Assembly (NCBI RefSeq): GCF_900176035.1 | Contig: NZ_FWWT01000022.1 | Location: forward strand, 62,001 to 126,000 | Length of the DNA: 64,000 nucleotides | From: Desulfonispora thiosulfatigenes DSM 11270 | GTDB taxonomy: Bacteria; Bacillota; Peptococcia; Peptococcales; Desulfonisporaceae | Direction of reading: 5' to 3' | In this document: piece by piece, positions 53,373 to 64,000 of the stretch | How positions within the stretch are numbered: position 1 is the stretch's first letter | Layout: the number at the start of each line of letters is the position of its first letter | Notes under the pieces: generated by a model | The model's database searches: none | What the model was told of the DNA's origin: nothing | What the model saw: only the letters and a program-made list of their open reading frames with translations | Made by a program: the position numbers and the translations under genes

Positions 53373-55466
53373 GTGAGTAAAACATTGGTAATTGTAGAAT
53401 CACCGGCTAAAGCAAAAACTATTGGAAAGTTTTTAGGGAAAAACTACATAGTTAAAGCATCCCTAGGTCATATTCGTGATTTGCCTAAAAGCCAATTTGG
53501 GGTTGATGTTGAAAATGACTTTGAGGTGAAATATATAACAATAAGGGGTAAAGGTGAGATATTACAGGAACTGAGAAGTGCTACAAAAAAGGCAAGTAAA
53601 ATTTTATTAGCTCCTGACCCTGATAGAGAGGGAGAAGCTATTGCCTGGCATTTATTACATAGTTTAAAGTTAGAACAAAATGAAAAGTGTAGGATTCAGT
53701 TTAATGAAATTACAAAAGATGCAATTAAAGAGGCGGTAAAAAAACCACGCCAAATTGAGATGAGTAGGGTAGAATCACAGCAAGCCCGTAGAGTCTTAGA
53801 TCGTCTAGTTGGTTATAATTTAAGTCCTTTGTTATGGAGAAAAGTAAAAAAAGGTTTAAGTGCAGGTCGCGTGCAATCAGTTGCAGTAAGATTAATTTGT
53901 GAGCGGGAAGAAGAAATTACTGATTTTGTGCCTGAAGAATATTGGTCCTTAGAAGCATATTTTAACATAACAAAAGATAATACTATAAAAGCTAAGCTTA
54001 GTAAAAAACTAGGTAAAAAAATTGAAATAAAAAATGAAGAAGAAATGAATATCATTTTGAAAGAAATAAAAGACTCTAAATATATTGTTGAAGACGTTAA
54101 AAAGAAATTAAAAAATAGAAAACCAGTACCTCCTTTTATCACGAGTAATTTACAACAAGAAGCTTATCGTAAACTTAATTTCACAGCTAAAAAGACAATG
54201 CGGGTAGCCCAAGAATTATATGAAGGTATTGAAGTAGGAAAAGAAGGGGCTGTAGGTTTAATTACCTATCTTAGATCTGACTCAGTTAGAGTTTCAGAAA
54301 GTGCTCAAAAAGAAGCAGCTGAGTATATAGAACAAAAGTACGGACCCAAATATACACCAGAAAAGCCACCTATTTACAAAACTAAAAGTAAAGCTCAAGA
54401 TGCCCATGAGGCTATTAGGCCTACTTCTGTTTTAAGAGAACCTAGTGAAATAAAAGGCTTTTTAAGTAGAGATCAGTTTAAACTTTATGACTTGATATGG
54501 AAGCGTTTTATTGCCAGTCAAATGACGGAGGCTCTAATAGAACAAACTTCAGTAATTATTAATGCTGATCAGTACGAATTCCGGGCTTCAGGATCAGTAA
54601 TTGTTTTTAAAGGGTTTATGGAAATATATATTGAATCCGAAGATGAAAAACAGGAAAAGGAAGAGCCTTTAGCATCAATTGATACTGGACAACAATTAAA
54701 ACTACATCAACTTGATCCAAAACAACATTTTACACAACCAGTTGCTAGATTTTCAGAAGCTACATTAATTAAGACTTTAGAGGAAAAAGGAATTGGTAGA
54801 CCTAGTACTTATGCGCCAATATTAAGCACTATTCTTTCACGGGGGTATGTTGTAAAGGAAGAAAAACAATTTTATCCTACTGAGTTAGGTATAGTTGTAA
54901 TTAACCTTTTAAAAGAATATTTTAAAGATATAATAAACACAGAATTCACAGCTAATTTAGAGGAAAATTTAGATAAAGTAGAAGAAGGTAATATTTATTG
55001 GAAAGATGTATTGAGGGATTTTTACGAACCCTTTAGCAAACGTTTAGAAGTAGCTGAAAATGCAATTAGTAAGATTGAAATCAGAGATGAAGTTTCAGAA
55101 GAAGTTTGTGATAAATGTGGTAGTAATTTTGTAATCAAGTTTGGAAGATATGGAAAGTTTTTAGCATGCCCAAGTTTTCCTGATTGTAGAAATACTAAAC
55201 CTTTACTTGAAGAAATCGGAACTATTTGCCCTCTTTGTAAAAAAGGACAGGTTGTAATTAGGAGAAGTAAAAAAGGAAGAAAGTTTTTTGGGTGTAGTGA
55301 TTATCCTGAATGTGAATTTATTAGCTGGGACAAACCAACAGAAGATATTTGTCCAAACTGTAACAATTATTTAGTGGAAAGAGAAAATAAACAAGGTAAG
55401 AGAAGGCTATGCAGTAATAAAGAGTGCAACTATGAGCATAAAATAAATAAGGAGGAGCAAAATTAA
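53373..55466 (+). CDS. topA: DNA topoisomerase I
   Basis: This type IA enzyme relaxes negative supercoils. The toprim domain ([17 protein letters not shown], then [14 protein letters not shown]) is followed by the catalytic Y299 in [11 protein letters not shown]. Three C-terminal zinc ribbons carry CX2C pairs (near 578, 616 and 662). The 697 residues are normal. GTG start behind GAGGTG, ten bases after dprA. The stop overlaps the trmFO start. Confidence 0.97.
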   Translation: MSKTLVIVESPAKAKTIGKFLGKNYIVKASLGHIRDLPKSQFGVDVENDFEVKYITIRGKGEILQELRSATKKASKILLAPDPDREGEAIAWHLLHSLKLEQNEKCRIQFNEITKDAIKEAVKKPRQIEMSRVESQQARRVLDRLVGYNLSPLLWRKVKKGLSAGRVQSVAVRLICEREEEITDFVPEEYWSLEAYFNITKDNTIKAKLSKKLGKKIEIKNEEEMNIILKEIKDSKYIVEDVKKKLKNRKPVPPFITSNLQQEAYRKLNFTAKKTMRVAQELYEGIEVGKEGAVGLITYLRSDSVRVSESAQKEAAEYIEQKYGPKYTPEKPPIYKTKSKAQDAHEAIRPTSVLREPSEIKGFLSRDQFKLYDLIWKRFIASQMTEALIEQTSVIINADQYEFRASGSVIVFKGFMEIYIESEDEKQEKEEPLASIDTGQQLKLHQLDPKQHFTQPVARFSEATLIKTLEEKGIGRPSTYAPILSTILSRGYVVKEEKQFYPTELGIVVINLLKEYFKDIINTEFTANLEENLDKVEEGNIYWKDVLRDFYEPFSKRLEVAENAISKIEIRDEVSEEVCDKCGSNFVIKFGRYGKFLACPSFPDCRNTKPLLEEIGTICPLCKKGQVVIRRSKKGRKFFGCSDYPECEFISWDKPTEDICPNCNNYLVERENKQGKRRLCSNKECNYEHKINKEEQN

Positions 55467-56776
55467 TGGACAAAGGCATAAATGTAATCGGGGCAGGCCT
55501 TGCTGGATGTGAGGCTGCATGGCAAATTGCACAAAGGGGCATAAAGGTAAATTTATATGAAATGCGTCCTAATAAAACAACAGCCGCTCATAAAACACCA
55601 TATTTTGCTGAATTGATTTGTAGTAACTCGTTAAGAGGTGCAGGACTAGAAAATGCCGTGGGCTTGTTAAAAGAAGAACTGAGGCAGTGTGATTCTGTTT
55701 TTATGCAGTGTGCTGACCTACATCGGATACCTGCAGGAGGAGCATTAGCTGTAGATAGAGAAGGTTTTGCAAAATGTATGACTGAAAAACTCTCTAGTCA
55801 CCCCTTAGTAACTATAATTCATGAGGAAATAACAAAAATTGATAGTAATAGGGTAAATATCATTGCTACAGGTCCTCTTACAGAGGGTCTTTTAGTAGAA
55901 ACTATAAAAGAAATTACAGGAGAAGATTATTTTTATTTTTATGATGCAGCTGCACCAATTTTAACCACTGAATCAATAGATACTACTAAAGCATTTTGGG
56001 CTTCTAGATATGATAAGGGAGAAGCTGATTATTTAAATTGTCCTATGAATGAAGATGAATATAGAAATTTTTACAAAGCATTAGTTAGTGCAGAAGTTCA
56101 TCCTATTAAAAAGTTTGAAAAGGAAGTTTTTTTTGAAGGATGTATGCCTGTAGAGGTAATGGCAAAAAGAGGAGAAAAGACACTTTTATTTGGACCTTTA
56201 AAACCAGTAGGGCTAACAGATCCAAGGACAGGCAAACAGCCTTATGCTGTGGTGCAATTAAGAAAGGATAACAAAGATGGAAGTCTTCTTAATATAGTAG
56301 GTTTTCAAACTCACTTAAAATGGGGAGAACAAAAACAAGTATTAAGTTTGATTCCCGGATTAGAAAATGCAGAAATTGTTCGTTATGGGGTTATGCATCG
56401 AAATACTTTTATTAATTCCCCTAAAACTTTAGATGAAACTGGACAAGTTAAAAAAAGCCAAAACATTTATTTTGCAGGTCAAATTACTGGTGTGGAAGGG
56501 TATGTTGAATCAGCTACCTCCGGTTTAGTTGCAGGAATAAATGCTTGCAGAATGATGGAAAACAAAGCAAAGTTAATTTTCCCAAAAGATACAGCAATTG
56601 GGGGCTTAATGAGTTATATTGTAAATGCAAATAGCAAAAACTTTCAACCTATGAATATTAATTTTGGCCTACTACCTCCTTTAGAGAAAAAAATTAAAAA
56701 TAAAAAAGAAAAGAATGTATTAATATCAAGTAGAGCATTAGAATCATTACATAATTTTAAAATAGAAGAATTTTAA
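55466..56776 (+). CDS. trmFO: Folate-dependent tRNA (uracil54-C5)-methyltransferase
   Basis: TrmFO uses methylenetetrahydrofolate and FADH2 to make ribothymidine 54. The N-terminal FAD fold is [15 protein letters not shown], followed by LICSNSLRG with its cysteine and the C-terminal [13 protein letters not shown]. The 436 residues fit. It is translationally coupled to topA. Confidence 0.96.
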   Translation: MDKGINVIGAGLAGCEAAWQIAQRGIKVNLYEMRPNKTTAAHKTPYFAELICSNSLRGAGLENAVGLLKEELRQCDSVFMQCADLHRIPAGGALAVDREGFAKCMTEKLSSHPLVTIIHEEITKIDSNRVNIIATGPLTEGLLVETIKEITGEDYFYFYDAAAPILTTESIDTTKAFWASRYDKGEADYLNCPMNEDEYRNFYKALVSAEVHPIKKFEKEVFFEGCMPVEVMAKRGEKTLLFGPLKPVGLTDPRTGKQPYAVVQLRKDNKDGSLLNIVGFQTHLKWGEQKQVLSLIPGLENAEIVRYGVMHRNTFINSPKTLDETGQVKKSQNIYFAGQITGVEGYVESATSGLVAGINACRMMENKAKLIFPKDTAIGGLMSYIVNANSKNFQPMNINFGLLPPLEKKIKNKKEKNVLISSRALESLHNFKIEEF

Positions 56777-56821
56777 AATAAGTCGAAAAAATGAAAGCTA
56801 ACTTGATTAAGGAGGATATTT

Positions 56822-57352
56822 ATGATTCATGCTACAACCATAGTCGCTATTAAAAAAGATGGAAAAGTTGCAATTGCTGGAGATGGACAAGTAACCTTTG
56901 GACAAAATACTATTATGAAACATCAAGCCAAAAAGGTTAGAAAATTGTACAATGGTAAAATACTAGCTGGTTTTGCAGGTTCTGTTGCTGATGCATTTAC
57001 CTTATTCGAAAAGTTTGAGGGAAAACTTCAAGAAAATAGTGGAAAACTTGTAAAAGCATCCGTAGAACTAGCTAAAGAATGGCGTTCTGATAGGGTGCTA
57101 AAAAAATTAGAAGCAATGTTAATTGTTGCAGATAACGATAATATGTTAGTATTATCTGGTAATGGTGAAGTAATAGAACCTGATGATGGTGTTATTGCGA
57201 TAGGGTCAGGTGGATCGTTTGCTTTATCGGCAGCTAAAGCATTAAAAGATAATACAGATCTTTCAGTAGAAGAAATAGCTAAAAAATCCATGGAAATTGC
57301 TGCAAATATTTGTGTCTATACTAACCATAATATAACTGTAGAAACTTTATAA
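56822..57352 (+). CDS. hslV: ATP-dependent protease peptidase subunit HslV
   Basis: HslV is the proteasome-like peptidase of the HslUV complex. The chain begins [15 protein letters not shown], so removal of four residues would expose the catalytic N-terminal threonine T5. GDGQVTFG and [14 protein letters not shown] follow. Most relatives remove only one or a few residues. The threonine version differs from the N-terminal serine form (CodW) of Bacillus subtilis. AAGGAGGATATTT precedes the ATG. Confidence 0.96.
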   Translation: MIHATTIVAIKKDGKVAIAGDGQVTFGQNTIMKHQAKKVRKLYNGKILAGFAGSVADAFTLFEKFEGKLQENSGKLVKASVELAKEWRSDRVLKKLEAMLIVADNDNMLVLSGNGEVIEPDDGVIAIGSGGSFALSAAKALKDNTDLSVEEIAKKSMEIAANICVYTNHNITVETL

Positions 57353-57364
57353 GGAGGAATTGAC

Positions 57365-58759
57365 TTGAATAATCTTACTCCTAGACAAATTACAGAAGAA
57401 TTAGATAAATATATAGTAGGTCAAGGTGAAGCTAAAAAATGTGTTGCTATAGCTTTAAGAAATAGGTATAGACGTATGAATTTACCTGAAGAAATTAAAG
57501 ATGAAATAAGACCTAAAAATATAATCATGATAGGCCCAACAGGTGTTGGTAAAACAGAGATAGCCAGGAGACTAGCTAAATTAGTAAACGCCCCATTTAT
57601 TAAGGTAGAGGCGACAAAGTTTACAGAGGTTGGATATGTAGGTCGTGATGTAGAATCCATGGTTAGAGACTTAGTAGAAGAGTCTATGAGAATTGTTAAA
57701 CAAGAAAAATTTACGAGTGTGGCAGAAGAAGCTAAAAAATTAGCAGAAGAGAGAATAATAGACATATTAGCCCCAAAGGCAAAAAAACAATCTAAAATTA
57801 CTAATCCACTAGAAGCCTTTTTTGGAAAAGGATTTAATGAAGAGGATACTGAAAAAGAACCAGAAGAAAAGAATTTGCAAGAAGAAAAAAGATTGATAAT
57901 AAAAGAAAAACTTCGTAGATTTGAATTAGAAGATGATATCATAGAGATAGAAGTAGAAGAAAACAATTCAACGATGTTAGATATGTTTTCAAATCTGGGT
58001 ATGGAAGAATCAGGAGTTAATTTTGGTGATATGCTTTCAGGAGTATTGCCTACTAAAACGAAAAAAAGAAAGGTTAAGATTAGCCAAGCACGAAATATTT
58101 TAGCTCAAGTTGAAGCCCAAAATTTAATTGATATAGAGGAAGTAAAGCAAATTGCAATAGAAAGAGCAGAACAATCAGGAATAATATTTTTAGATGAAAT
58201 AGATAAAATTGCGACCACTGATAAAAACTCAGGTGCAGATGTATCAAGAGGTGGAGTTCAGAGGGATATTCTTCCGATAGTGGAGGGGAGCACTGTTACC
58301 ACAAAGAATGGAATTATAAAAACCGACCACATTCTATTTATTGCAGCTGGTGCTTTCCATTTAGTGAAGCCGTCAGATTTAATTCCTGAACTTCAAGGTA
58401 GATTTCCAATTAGAGTAGAACTTCAAAGTTTAACTCGTACTGATTTTGAAAGAATACTTAAAGAGCCAAAGCAATCTTTATTAAAACAATATCAAAGATT
58501 ATTGGAAACAGAAGGACTAAACTTAGAATTTACTGAAAATGCTATTGCTGAAATCGCTGATATTGCTTATACTGTAAACGATAATACTGATAATATCGGA
58601 GCAAGAAGGCTTTATACCATACTTGAAAAGATATTAGAAGAAATATCCTTTTTAGCACCTGAAATGGATACAAAAGATTTAATTATTGATAAAGATTATG
58701 TACAAGATAAACTAAGAAATATTGTAGAAAATAGAGACTTAAGTCGGTACATACTTTAA
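57365..58759 (+). CDS. hslU: ATP-dependent protease ATPase subunit HslU
   Basis: This is the AAA+ unfoldase of HslUV. It has Walker [10 protein letters not shown] at 57-65, Walker [11 protein letters not shown], a charged intermediate (I) domain (about 110-240) and the C-terminal tail DLSRYIL that docks into HslV. The 464 residues are standard. The TTG start lies behind AAGGAGG, 12 bases after hslV. Confidence 0.97.
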   Translation: MNNLTPRQITEELDKYIVGQGEAKKCVAIALRNRYRRMNLPEEIKDEIRPKNIIMIGPTGVGKTEIARRLAKLVNAPFIKVEATKFTEVGYVGRDVESMVRDLVEESMRIVKQEKFTSVAEEAKKLAEERIIDILAPKAKKQSKITNPLEAFFGKGFNEEDTEKEPEEKNLQEEKRLIIKEKLRRFELEDDIIEIEVEENNSTMLDMFSNLGMEESGVNFGDMLSGVLPTKTKKRKVKISQARNILAQVEAQNLIDIEEVKQIAIERAEQSGIIFLDEIDKIATTDKNSGADVSRGGVQRDILPIVEGSTVTTKNGIIKTDHILFIAAGAFHLVKPSDLIPELQGRFPIRVELQSLTRTDFERILKEPKQSLLKQYQRLLETEGLNLEFTENAIAEIADIAYTVNDNTDNIGARRLYTILEKILEEISFLAPEMDTKDLIIDKDYVQDKLRNIVENRDLSRYIL

Positions 58760-58787
58760 TAAAACATATTTGAAAGGAGGATCAGGT

Positions 58788-59576
58788 ATGAAAACACTCC
58801 TAGAAAAAACCCGTTCCTTAAATAGGTTATTACAGAAAACAGCTACAAACCCAGTTAACTTTAATGAAATATCTAGAGTTTTAAGTAATATGATAGAGTG
58901 CAACACATATATCGTAGGAAGAAAAGGTAGAATACTAGGTTATTCATTTGCTGGAGAAGGAGATTTTCAATGTGAAACTGTTGAGGAAATAATCAACGAA
59001 AACGAAAGATTTCCTGAAGATTACAATGAAAATTTACTTAAGGTTACGCAAACTGAAGCAAATATAAAAAATGAAAAAAACAATTGTGTCTTTACTGAAT
59101 CTATGGCTTGTCATTTCGGTGGAAAAATTTCTACTATTGTTCCAATCATGGGTGGAGGAGAAAGACAAGGTACACTTCTTTTGGCTAAATTTAACATTGA
59201 ATTTAATGAATCTGATTTAATTTTAGCTGAATATGGCGCTACAGTTGTAGGGATGGAAATCTTAAGAGCAAAAACTGAGAAAATTGAAGAAGAAGCAAGA
59301 AAAAAAGCAGCGGTTCAAATTGCAATAGGTACACTTTCATATTCAGAACTTGAGGCTATTGAACATATATTTGAAGAATTAGATGGATCAGAAGGTTTAT
59401 TAGTCGCTAGTAAAATTGCTGATCGAGTAGGAATTACTCGCTCTGTAATAGTTAACGCATTAAGAAAGTTTGAAAGTGCAGGGGTTATTGAATCTAAGTC
59501 CTTGGGTATGAAAGGAACTTATATTAGAGTATTAAACGAAAATCTACTAGACGAATTAGAAAAATTAAAAAACTAA
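58788..59576 (+). CDS. codY: GTP-sensing transcriptional repressor CodY
   Basis: CodY represses nutrient-limitation genes when branched-chain amino acids and GTP are plentiful. It has an N-terminal GAF domain ([27 protein letters not shown] in outline) and a C-terminal winged helix with [23 protein letters not shown] in outline (core [12 protein letters not shown] near 222). I start at ATG 58788 behind AAAGGAGG; a TTG at 58770 would include it. The 262 residues match Bacillus CodY. Confidence 0.96.
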   Translation: MKTLLEKTRSLNRLLQKTATNPVNFNEISRVLSNMIECNTYIVGRKGRILGYSFAGEGDFQCETVEEIINENERFPEDYNENLLKVTQTEANIKNEKNNCVFTESMACHFGGKISTIVPIMGGGERQGTLLLAKFNIEFNESDLILAEYGATVVGMEILRAKTEKIEEEARKKAAVQIAIGTLSYSELEAIEHIFEELDGSEGLLVASKIADRVGITRSVIVNALRKFESAGVIESKSLGMKGTYIRVLNENLLDELEKLKN

Positions 59577-59635
59577 AAATTTGTAGAGATAATAAAATAT
59601 TTTCTTAAAGAAATGAAATATTTTGCTATAAAATG

Positions 59636-59664
59636 TTGATTAATTTTTATTCATGTGCTAAAAT
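59636..59664 (+). promoter_or_regulatory. Promoter for rpsB-tsf
   Basis: TTGATT (59636-59641) and TAAAAT (59659-59664) are 17 bases apart, and TGC before the -10 gives an extended element. Just upstream, TTTCTT-A-AAGAAA within AAATATT/AATATTT arms could be a codY terminator or a protein-binding palindrome. Confidence 0.75.
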
Positions 59665-59677
59665 AACAAATGGTGTA

Positions 59678-59778
59678 ATACACACGTCGTTGGACTTGCT
59701 TTACGGTGCCTAATGTAGGTGTAAAGTAGGATTGAAAATGACGGAGGAAAATAACCGAAAAGGAAGGAGGTGCTGAAT
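59678..59778 (+). promoter_or_regulatory. Candidate structured leader of rpsB
   Basis: The 100-base untranslated region pairs ACGTC with GACGG-side bases at its ends and CTTTAC with GTAAAG inside, leaving a GGTGCC loop. Leaders of this kind upstream of rpsB let S2 control its own synthesis in several bacteria. I cannot confirm the family. Confidence 0.45.
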
Positions 59779-60480
59779 ATGCCAGTTGTTTCTATGAAAC
59801 AATTACTTGAAGCAGGTGTGCATTTTGGGCATCAAACTAGACGTTGGAATCCTAAAATGGCTCCATATATTTTTACGGAGCGTAATGGTATCTACATAAT
59901 TGATTTACAAAAAACTGTAAAGAAAGTTGTAGAAGCTTATGAATTCGTAAGAGAAGTAGCACTAGAAGGAAAACCAGTTCTTTTTGTTGGTACTAAAAAA
60001 CAAGCTCAAGAAACTGTAAAAGAAGAGGCAATTAGATGTAATCAATATTTCGTAAATGAAAGATGGTTAGGTGGTATGCTTACTAACTATCAAACAATTA
60101 AGAAAAGAATTGATCGTCTTTTTCAACTTGAAAAAATGCAAGAGGATGGCACAATGGCTGTGTTACCTAAAAAAGAGGTATCACAATTATTAGCTGAACA
60201 AGATCGTCTTGAAAGATTTTTAGGTGGAATTAAAAATATGCCTGGAGTTCCTGGAGCAATGTTTGTTATTGACCCAAGAAAAGAAAGAATTGCTATACAA
60301 GAGGCAAAAAAACTTGGTATACCTGTTGTAGCTATAGTTGATACTAACTGTGATCCTGATGAAGTTGATTATGTTATCCCTGGTAACGATGATGCTATCA
60401 GAGCGGTTAAACTATTAACTTCTGTTGTTGCAAACGCAGTTTTAGAAGCTAATCAAGGTGATACTACTTCTGAAGAATAA
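59779..60480 (+). CDS. rpsB: 30S ribosomal protein S2
   Basis: S2 is identified by [22 protein letters not shown] in outline (core GVHFGHQ near 13), [11 protein letters not shown] and [15 protein letters not shown]. The 233 residues are normal. I start at ATG 59779 because AAGGAGG lies just upstream; a GTG at 59770 overlaps that site. It is followed by an attenuator-like hairpin and tsf. Confidence 0.97.
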   Translation: MPVVSMKQLLEAGVHFGHQTRRWNPKMAPYIFTERNGIYIIDLQKTVKKVVEAYEFVREVALEGKPVLFVGTKKQAQETVKEEAIRCNQYFVNERWLGGMLTNYQTIKKRIDRLFQLEKMQEDGTMAVLPKKEVSQLLAEQDRLERFLGGIKNMPGVPGAMFVIDPRKERIAIQEAKKLGIPVVAIVDTNCDPDEVDYVIPGNDDAIRAVKLLTSVVANAVLEANQGDTTSEE

Positions 60481-60499
60481 TAATAAATTAACAAATAGG

Positions 60500-60546
60500 G
60501 GGTAGCCAGTTGGGAAGTAGGTTCCCATATTGGTTATCCTTTTTTA
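60500..60546 (+). terminator. Terminator/attenuator between rpsB and tsf
   Basis: A long stem, GGTAGCCA...TGGGAA with TTCCCA...TGGTTATCC, ends in TTTTTT. It probably lowers tsf expression relative to rpsB. Confidence 0.8.
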
Positions 60547-60612
60547 ATTTAAATGAATTTTAAGTTGATTTTTTGGAATAACTAGACATATAAATATATG
60601 GGAGGTTTATTA

Positions 60613-61266
60613 ATGACTATTAGTGCTGCAATGGTTAAAGAATTAAGAGAAAAATCTGGTGCAGGAATGATGGATTGCAAAAAGGCTCTTATAGAAACAA
60701 ATGGAGATATTGAAAAAGCTGGCGAATATTTAAGAGAAAAAGGATTAGCTGCTGCTGCAAAAAAATCAGGTAGAATTGCTGCAGAAGGAGCAGTTACATC
60801 ATATATACATATGGGTGGGAAAATTGGAGTTCTTTTAGAAGTAAACTGTGAAACAGATTTTGTTGCTAAAACAGAGAAGTTCCAAGACTTCACTAAGAAC
60901 ATAGCTATGCAAATAGCAGCAACTAAGCCTGAGTATATAGCAAAAGAAGAAGTTCCAGAAGAAGTTATTACAAAAGAAAAAGAAATTTTAAAAGCGCAAG
61001 CTATCAATGAAGGTAAAAATGAAAAATTTGTAGAAAAAATCGTTGAAGGTAGAGTAGAAAAAATATATAAAGATCTTTGTTTATTAGAGCAACCATATAT
61101 TAAAGATACAGATAAAACTATAGCTCAATTCCTATCTACAACTGTTGCTGAAATAGGCGAAAATATTGTTTTACGTCGTTTTGTGCGTTTTGAATTAGGA
61201 GAAGGAATTGAAAAGAAACAAGAAGACTTTGCTTCTGAGGTTATGGCTGAAATTAATAAAAATTAA
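60613..61266 (+). CDS. tsf: Elongation factor Ts
   Basis: EF-Ts exchanges GDP on EF-Tu. The N-terminal UBA-like domain and signature [18 protein letters not shown] (near 9-26) and the CETDFVAKT segment are clear. At 217 residues it is the short form lacking part of the second dimerization subdomain, common in Clostridia and thermophiles. The start is ATG 60613 behind GGAGGT; an ATG at 60598 would bury the site. Confidence 0.96.
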   Translation: MTISAAMVKELREKSGAGMMDCKKALIETNGDIEKAGEYLREKGLAAAAKKSGRIAAEGAVTSYIHMGGKIGVLLEVNCETDFVAKTEKFQDFTKNIAMQIAATKPEYIAKEEVPEEVITKEKEILKAQAINEGKNEKFVEKIVEGRVEKIYKDLCLLEQPYIKDTDKTIAQFLSTTVAEIGENIVLRRFVRFELGEGIEKKQEDFASEVMAEINKN

Positions 61267-61270
61267 TTAA

Positions 61271-61296
61271 GGAGAACACGGTGTGTTCTCTTTTTT
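61271..61296 (+). terminator. Intrinsic terminator after tsf
   Basis: GAGAACAC and GTGTTCTC make an 8-bp stem with a three-base loop, followed by TTTTTT. Confidence 0.9.
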
Positions 61297-61369
61297 AAAA
61301 AGAAATGATACATTATTAAGAGGATTTAATTAAATTTTGTAGAAATTATAAGGATTGGGGGAATAAGTT

Positions 61370-62101
61370 TTGTCACAACAACCCAAATATAAAAGAGTAA
61401 TTGTAAAATTAAGCGGTGAGGCTTTAGCTGGAGATTTAGGTTCTGGAATTGACCAAGGAGTATTAAATAGTCTTGCTTCTCAAATTGCTGAAGTTATAAG
61501 TATTGGAGTAGAAGTTGCTGTCGTAGTAGGTGGAGGTAATATCTGGAGAGGTGTAGCAGGAAGCTCTAAAGGTATGGACAGAACAACTGCTGACTATATG
61601 GGGATGCTTGCAACCGTTATAAATTCATTAGCATTACAAGATGCTTTAGAAGATAAAAACATCGATACTAGAGTGCAAACCGCTATTGAAATGCGTCAAA
61701 TAGCAGAGCCTTACATACGTAGAAGAGCAGTACGCCATTTAGAAAAAGGTAGAGTTGTTATATTTGCTGCAGGAACGGGTAATCCGTATTTTTCCACTGA
61801 TACAACTGCTGCTTTAAGGGCTGCTGAAATTGAAGCAGAAGTTATATTAATGGCAAAAAAAGTAGATGGGGTTTATGATGCAGACCCAGTAGTAAATCCA
61901 AAAGCTCAACGATACACTGATTTAAGTTATATTGATGTACTGAATAAAAGATTGGGTGTAATGGATTCCACAGCTACTTCTTTGTGTATGGATAACAATA
62001 TACCATTAATAGTTTTTACTTTAAATGAGCCAAGTAATATTAAAAAGGTAGTTTTAGGTGAAACCATCGGTACTTATGTGGGGAGGAAAAAAGATGATTA
62101 A
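61370..62101 (+). CDS. pyrH: UMP kinase
   Basis: PyrH phosphorylates UMP to UDP and is hexameric, with GTP and UTP control. [23 protein letters not shown] and the [10 protein letters not shown] motif identify the amino-acid-kinase fold. The TTG start follows GGGGGA. The 243 residues are normal. It overlaps frr by eight bases. Confidence 0.96.
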   Translation: MSQQPKYKRVIVKLSGEALAGDLGSGIDQGVLNSLASQIAEVISIGVEVAVVVGGGNIWRGVAGSSKGMDRTTADYMGMLATVINSLALQDALEDKNIDTRVQTAIEMRQIAEPYIRRRAVRHLEKGRVVIFAAGTGNPYFSTDTTAALRAAEIEAEVILMAKKVDGVYDADPVVNPKAQRYTDLSYIDVLNKRLGVMDSTATSLCMDNNIPLIVFTLNEPSNIKKVVLGETIGTYVGRKKDD

Positions 62102-62651
62102 TGAATTAATTAAAGATGCCGAGCAAAGAATGGTTAAAACTAATGATGTTTTAAAAAAGGATTATGCAAGTTTGCGTGCAGGTAGAGCTACTCCATCTCT
62201 ATTAGATAATGTCCAAGTAGAGTATTATGGTTCTATGACTCCATTAAACCAAGTTGCAAATATCCAAACCCCAGAGGCGAGACTTTTAATTATCCAGCCT
62301 TGGGATAAAACTATTATTGCTGATATTGAAAAAGCTATTATGAAGTCAGAATTAGGTCTAACTCCTAATAACGATGGTATTGTTATTAGACTACCTATTC
62401 CTCAACTTACTCAGGAAAGAAGACTTGAAATAGTAAAACAAGTTAAGAAAAAGGCTGAAGAAGCTAAAGTTGGTATAAGAAATATTAGAAGAGATGTTAA
62501 TGATCAAATTAAAGCTTTAGAAAAAGATAAAGAAGTATCTGAAGATGAAGCAAAAAAATCACAAGATAATGTTCAAAAAATTACAGATAAATTTATTAAA
62601 GATATAGATGAAATAGCAAGTATTAAAGAAAAAGAAATAGTAGAATTATAA
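62094..62651 (+). CDS. frr: Ribosome recycling factor
   Basis: RRF splits post-termination ribosomes with EF-G. Motifs are [20 protein letters not shown] in outline (core RAGRA near 27), INIQTPEAR-like [11 protein letters not shown] and RNIRRDVND. The 185 residues exactly match the family. The start is ATG 62094 behind GGGGAGG inside the end of pyrH; an ATG-like start at 62058 would bury it. Confidence 0.97.
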   Translation: MINELIKDAEQRMVKTNDVLKKDYASLRAGRATPSLLDNVQVEYYGSMTPLNQVANIQTPEARLLIIQPWDKTIIADIEKAIMKSELGLTPNNDGIVIRLPIPQLTQERRLEIVKQVKKKAEEAKVGIRNIRRDVNDQIKALEKDKEVSEDEAKKSQDNVQKITDKFIKDIDEIASIKEKEIVEL

Positions 62652-62654
62652 AAT

Positions 62655-62831
62655 ATGATTGAGACAGCTGTTTTAGCTTTAACATTTAAAGAAGCGCAGG
62701 AAATAATTAATCATAATGGGTATAAAATAGGAAAAATATCTTATTTAAACGAACCTTCTGAAGTAATGAGAGTTATTAGAGTGAAAAAGGTAGATGCAAA
62801 AATTCTGGATATCCTTATTGCATATCATTAA
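62655..62831 (+). CDS. 58-residue PASTA-like hypothetical protein
   Basis: This short frame starts three bases after frr and reads LTFKEAQEIINHNGYKIG, then VMRVIRVKKVDAKILDILIAYH in outline. The order of a leucine start, a helix, an exposed glycine and a final strand resembles one PASTA domain. There is no obvious ribosome site besides the end of frr, so coupling is likely. A terminator follows. The function is unknown. Confidence 0.6.
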   Translation: MIETAVLALTFKEAQEIINHNGYKIGKISYLNEPSEVMRVIRVKKVDAKILDILIAYH

Positions 62832-62851
62832 ATGAGTAAAATTATGAACAT

Positions 62852-62880
62852 AAACCCCCACTACACATTAGGGGGTTTTC
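62852..62880 (+). terminator. Intrinsic terminator before uppS
   Basis: AAACCCCC and GGGGGTTT form an 8-bp stem with an 11-base loop, followed by TCTTACT. Confidence 0.75.
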
Positions 62881-62907
62881 TTACTACATGAAGGCATGGA
62901 GGTAGTT

Positions 62908-63660
62908 ATGAGATTTTTTGGATTCGGTAGTGATACAAAAAAGGAACAAATATTGGAAAAGGAAATACCACAGCATATAGCTATTATTATGGATGGGAAT
63001 GGCAGATGGGCTAGAAATAAAGGATTACCGAGATCTGCAGGCCATAGAGCAGGAGTAGAGGCATTAAAAGGTATTGTGAGATTCTGTTTAGATATAAATG
63101 TTAAATATTTAACTGTATATGCTTTTTCGACAGAAAATTGGAAAAGACCACAAGACGAAATAAAAGCATTAATGAATTTAATTATTGAGTATATTAAAAA
63201 TGAAATCAAAACCTTGAAAAAAAATGGTGTTAAAATAAATCCCATAGGAGATATTAGTGGATTAGAGTCGAAAATTCAAGAAAGCATCCAATACGCATTT
63301 GATGAGACTAAAGAAAATGATAAGTTAATTCTAAATGTAGCATTAAATTACGGTGGTAGAGCAGAAATAACGAAAGTAATTAAAGAAATAGCGCTTGATG
63401 TTAAAAATGATGATTTATTAGTAAATGATATAGATGAAAAGTTAATAGAGCAATATTTATATACTAAAAATCAACCAGATCCTGACCTTATTATCAGACC
63501 TTCTGGTGAAATGAGAATAAGTAACTTTTTACTATGGCAATTAGCTTATTCTGAAATATGGGTTACAAATATTATGTGGCCTGATTTTAAACCTAAGGAT
63601 TTAACGCAGGCAATTAATGATTATCAAAATAGAACTAGACGATATGGAGCAGTAAAATAA
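62908..63660 (+). CDS. uppS: Isoprenyl transferase (undecaprenyl diphosphate synthase)
   Basis: This makes the C55 lipid carrier for cell-wall synthesis by cis-condensation of isopentenyl diphosphate. The catalytic D29 lies in HIAIIMDGNGRWA, followed by GHRAGVEAL, YAFSTENWKRP and the C-terminal RPSGEMRISNFLLWQLAYSE in outline. The 250 residues fit. The start is ATG 62908 behind GGAGGT; an ATG at 62896 would bury it. Confidence 0.95.
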   Translation: MRFFGFGSDTKKEQILEKEIPQHIAIIMDGNGRWARNKGLPRSAGHRAGVEALKGIVRFCLDINVKYLTVYAFSTENWKRPQDEIKALMNLIIEYIKNEIKTLKKNGVKINPIGDISGLESKIQESIQYAFDETKENDKLILNVALNYGGRAEITKVIKEIALDVKNDDLLVNDIDEKLIEQYLYTKNQPDPDLIIRPSGEMRISNFLLWQLAYSEIWVTNIMWPDFKPKDLTQAINDYQNRTRRYGAVK

Positions 63661-63678
63661 AAAAGTGTGGTGTAAAAT

Positions 63679-64000
63679 TTGCTAATAAGAATAGGTAGCG
63701 CATTAATAGGTATTCCTGTTTTTATCATGTTTTTATATTTGGGTAATATTTATCTTGCAGGTTTCATTTTTGCTTTAATTATTTTAGGATCTTTTGAATT
63801 TAAACGTTTAATAGGGAATAGTTGTAATACTCTAGATATTTCGTCAGTACTTATAGGTGAGCTGATTTTTATACTTGGGATTTTATACAATTGGCAAAAT
63901 TGGTTATCCTTAGGTATAGGGGTAACCTTTTTAAGCAGCTTATTAATAATGCTTAAGAATTATCCTAAGGTTAAAATTAATGTTATTTCATTAAACTTGT
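63679..64000 (+). CDS. cdsA: Phosphatidate cytidylyltransferase, N-terminal part
   Basis: The first 107 codons read as a very hydrophobic protein with LIRIGSALIGIPVFIMFLYLG in outline and EFKRLIGN after the second helix, matching the CdsA start. CdsA makes CDP-diacylglycerol for phospholipid synthesis. The TTG start lies behind GTGGTG. It is cut by the window end, so the catalytic signature is not visible. The uppS-cdsA order is conserved. Confidence 0.85.
   Translation, partial: MLIRIGSALIGIPVFIMFLYLGNIYLAGFIFALIILGSFEFKRLIGNSCNTLDISSVLIGELIFILGILYNWQNWLSLGIGVTFLSSLLIMLKNYPKVKINVISLNL

Overview
The window is AT-rich bacterial chromosome from a low-GC Gram-positive of the class Clostridia, probably an anaerobe. 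The evidence is a Firmicutes-type housekeeping order, a CodY gene, TTG and GTG starts behind strong GGAGG ribosome sites, and an 11-subunit complex I lacking NuoE, NuoF and NuoG. That complex suggests a relative of the Peptococcaceae, Desulfitobacteriia or syntrophic Clostridia. The species cannot be fixed from the sequence alone.

Three blocks are conserved backbone. The first (1-8856) runs acpP end, FabK-like flavoprotein, fabF, rnc, radical SAM gene, smc and ftsY. The second (29860-37287) runs ylxM, ffh, rpsP, khpA, ylqD, rimM, trmD, a SPOUT methyltransferase, rplS, lepB, rbgA and rnhB. The third (48262-64000) runs yraN, a broken L,D-transpeptidase, comM on the minus strand, dprA, topA, trmFO, hslV, hslU, codY, rpsB, tsf, pyrH, frr, a 58-codon gene, uppS and the start of cdsA. 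In Bacillus and many Clostridia ftsY adjoins ylxM-ffh, and rnhB lies close to yraN, so the two intervening stretches look like insertions into one ancestral chain.

The first insertion (8846 to about 29760) holds four things. One is a nucleoside-salvage cluster (MtnP-like phosphorylase, MtnA, class II aldolase, MTA/SAH deaminase) that could turn methylthioadenosine or 5'-deoxyadenosine into DHAP and an aldehyde. Next come minus-strand accessory genes: an AAA/DUF4143 ATPase and an M48-RDD fusion. Then follows an eroded Rhs/YD-repeat toxin island with three partial rhs copies, two different C-terminal tips, several candidate immunity genes and a scrap of VapE-like phage DNA. Last is a catabolic cluster: DegT aminotransferase, GntR/UTRA regulator, HisD-family dehydrogenase, Asp/Glu-type racemase, D-cysteine desulfhydrase/cysteate sulfo-lyase-type PLP enzyme and APC permease. 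Together these suggest breakdown of a C3 amino-sulfonate such as cysteinolate or cysteate. This is the best candidate for an undescribed pathway.

The second insertion (37589-48205) is the nuoABCDHIJKLMN operon plus an EamA transporter.

Other notable points: ftsY and the L,D-transpeptidase gene are each broken by an apparent one-base loss in or beside an A-run. A palindromic element occurs twice in opposite orientation (11303-11425 and 33203-33282). Candidate leaders precede rplS and rpsB. I saw no rRNA, tRNA, CRISPR array or intact insertion sequence.
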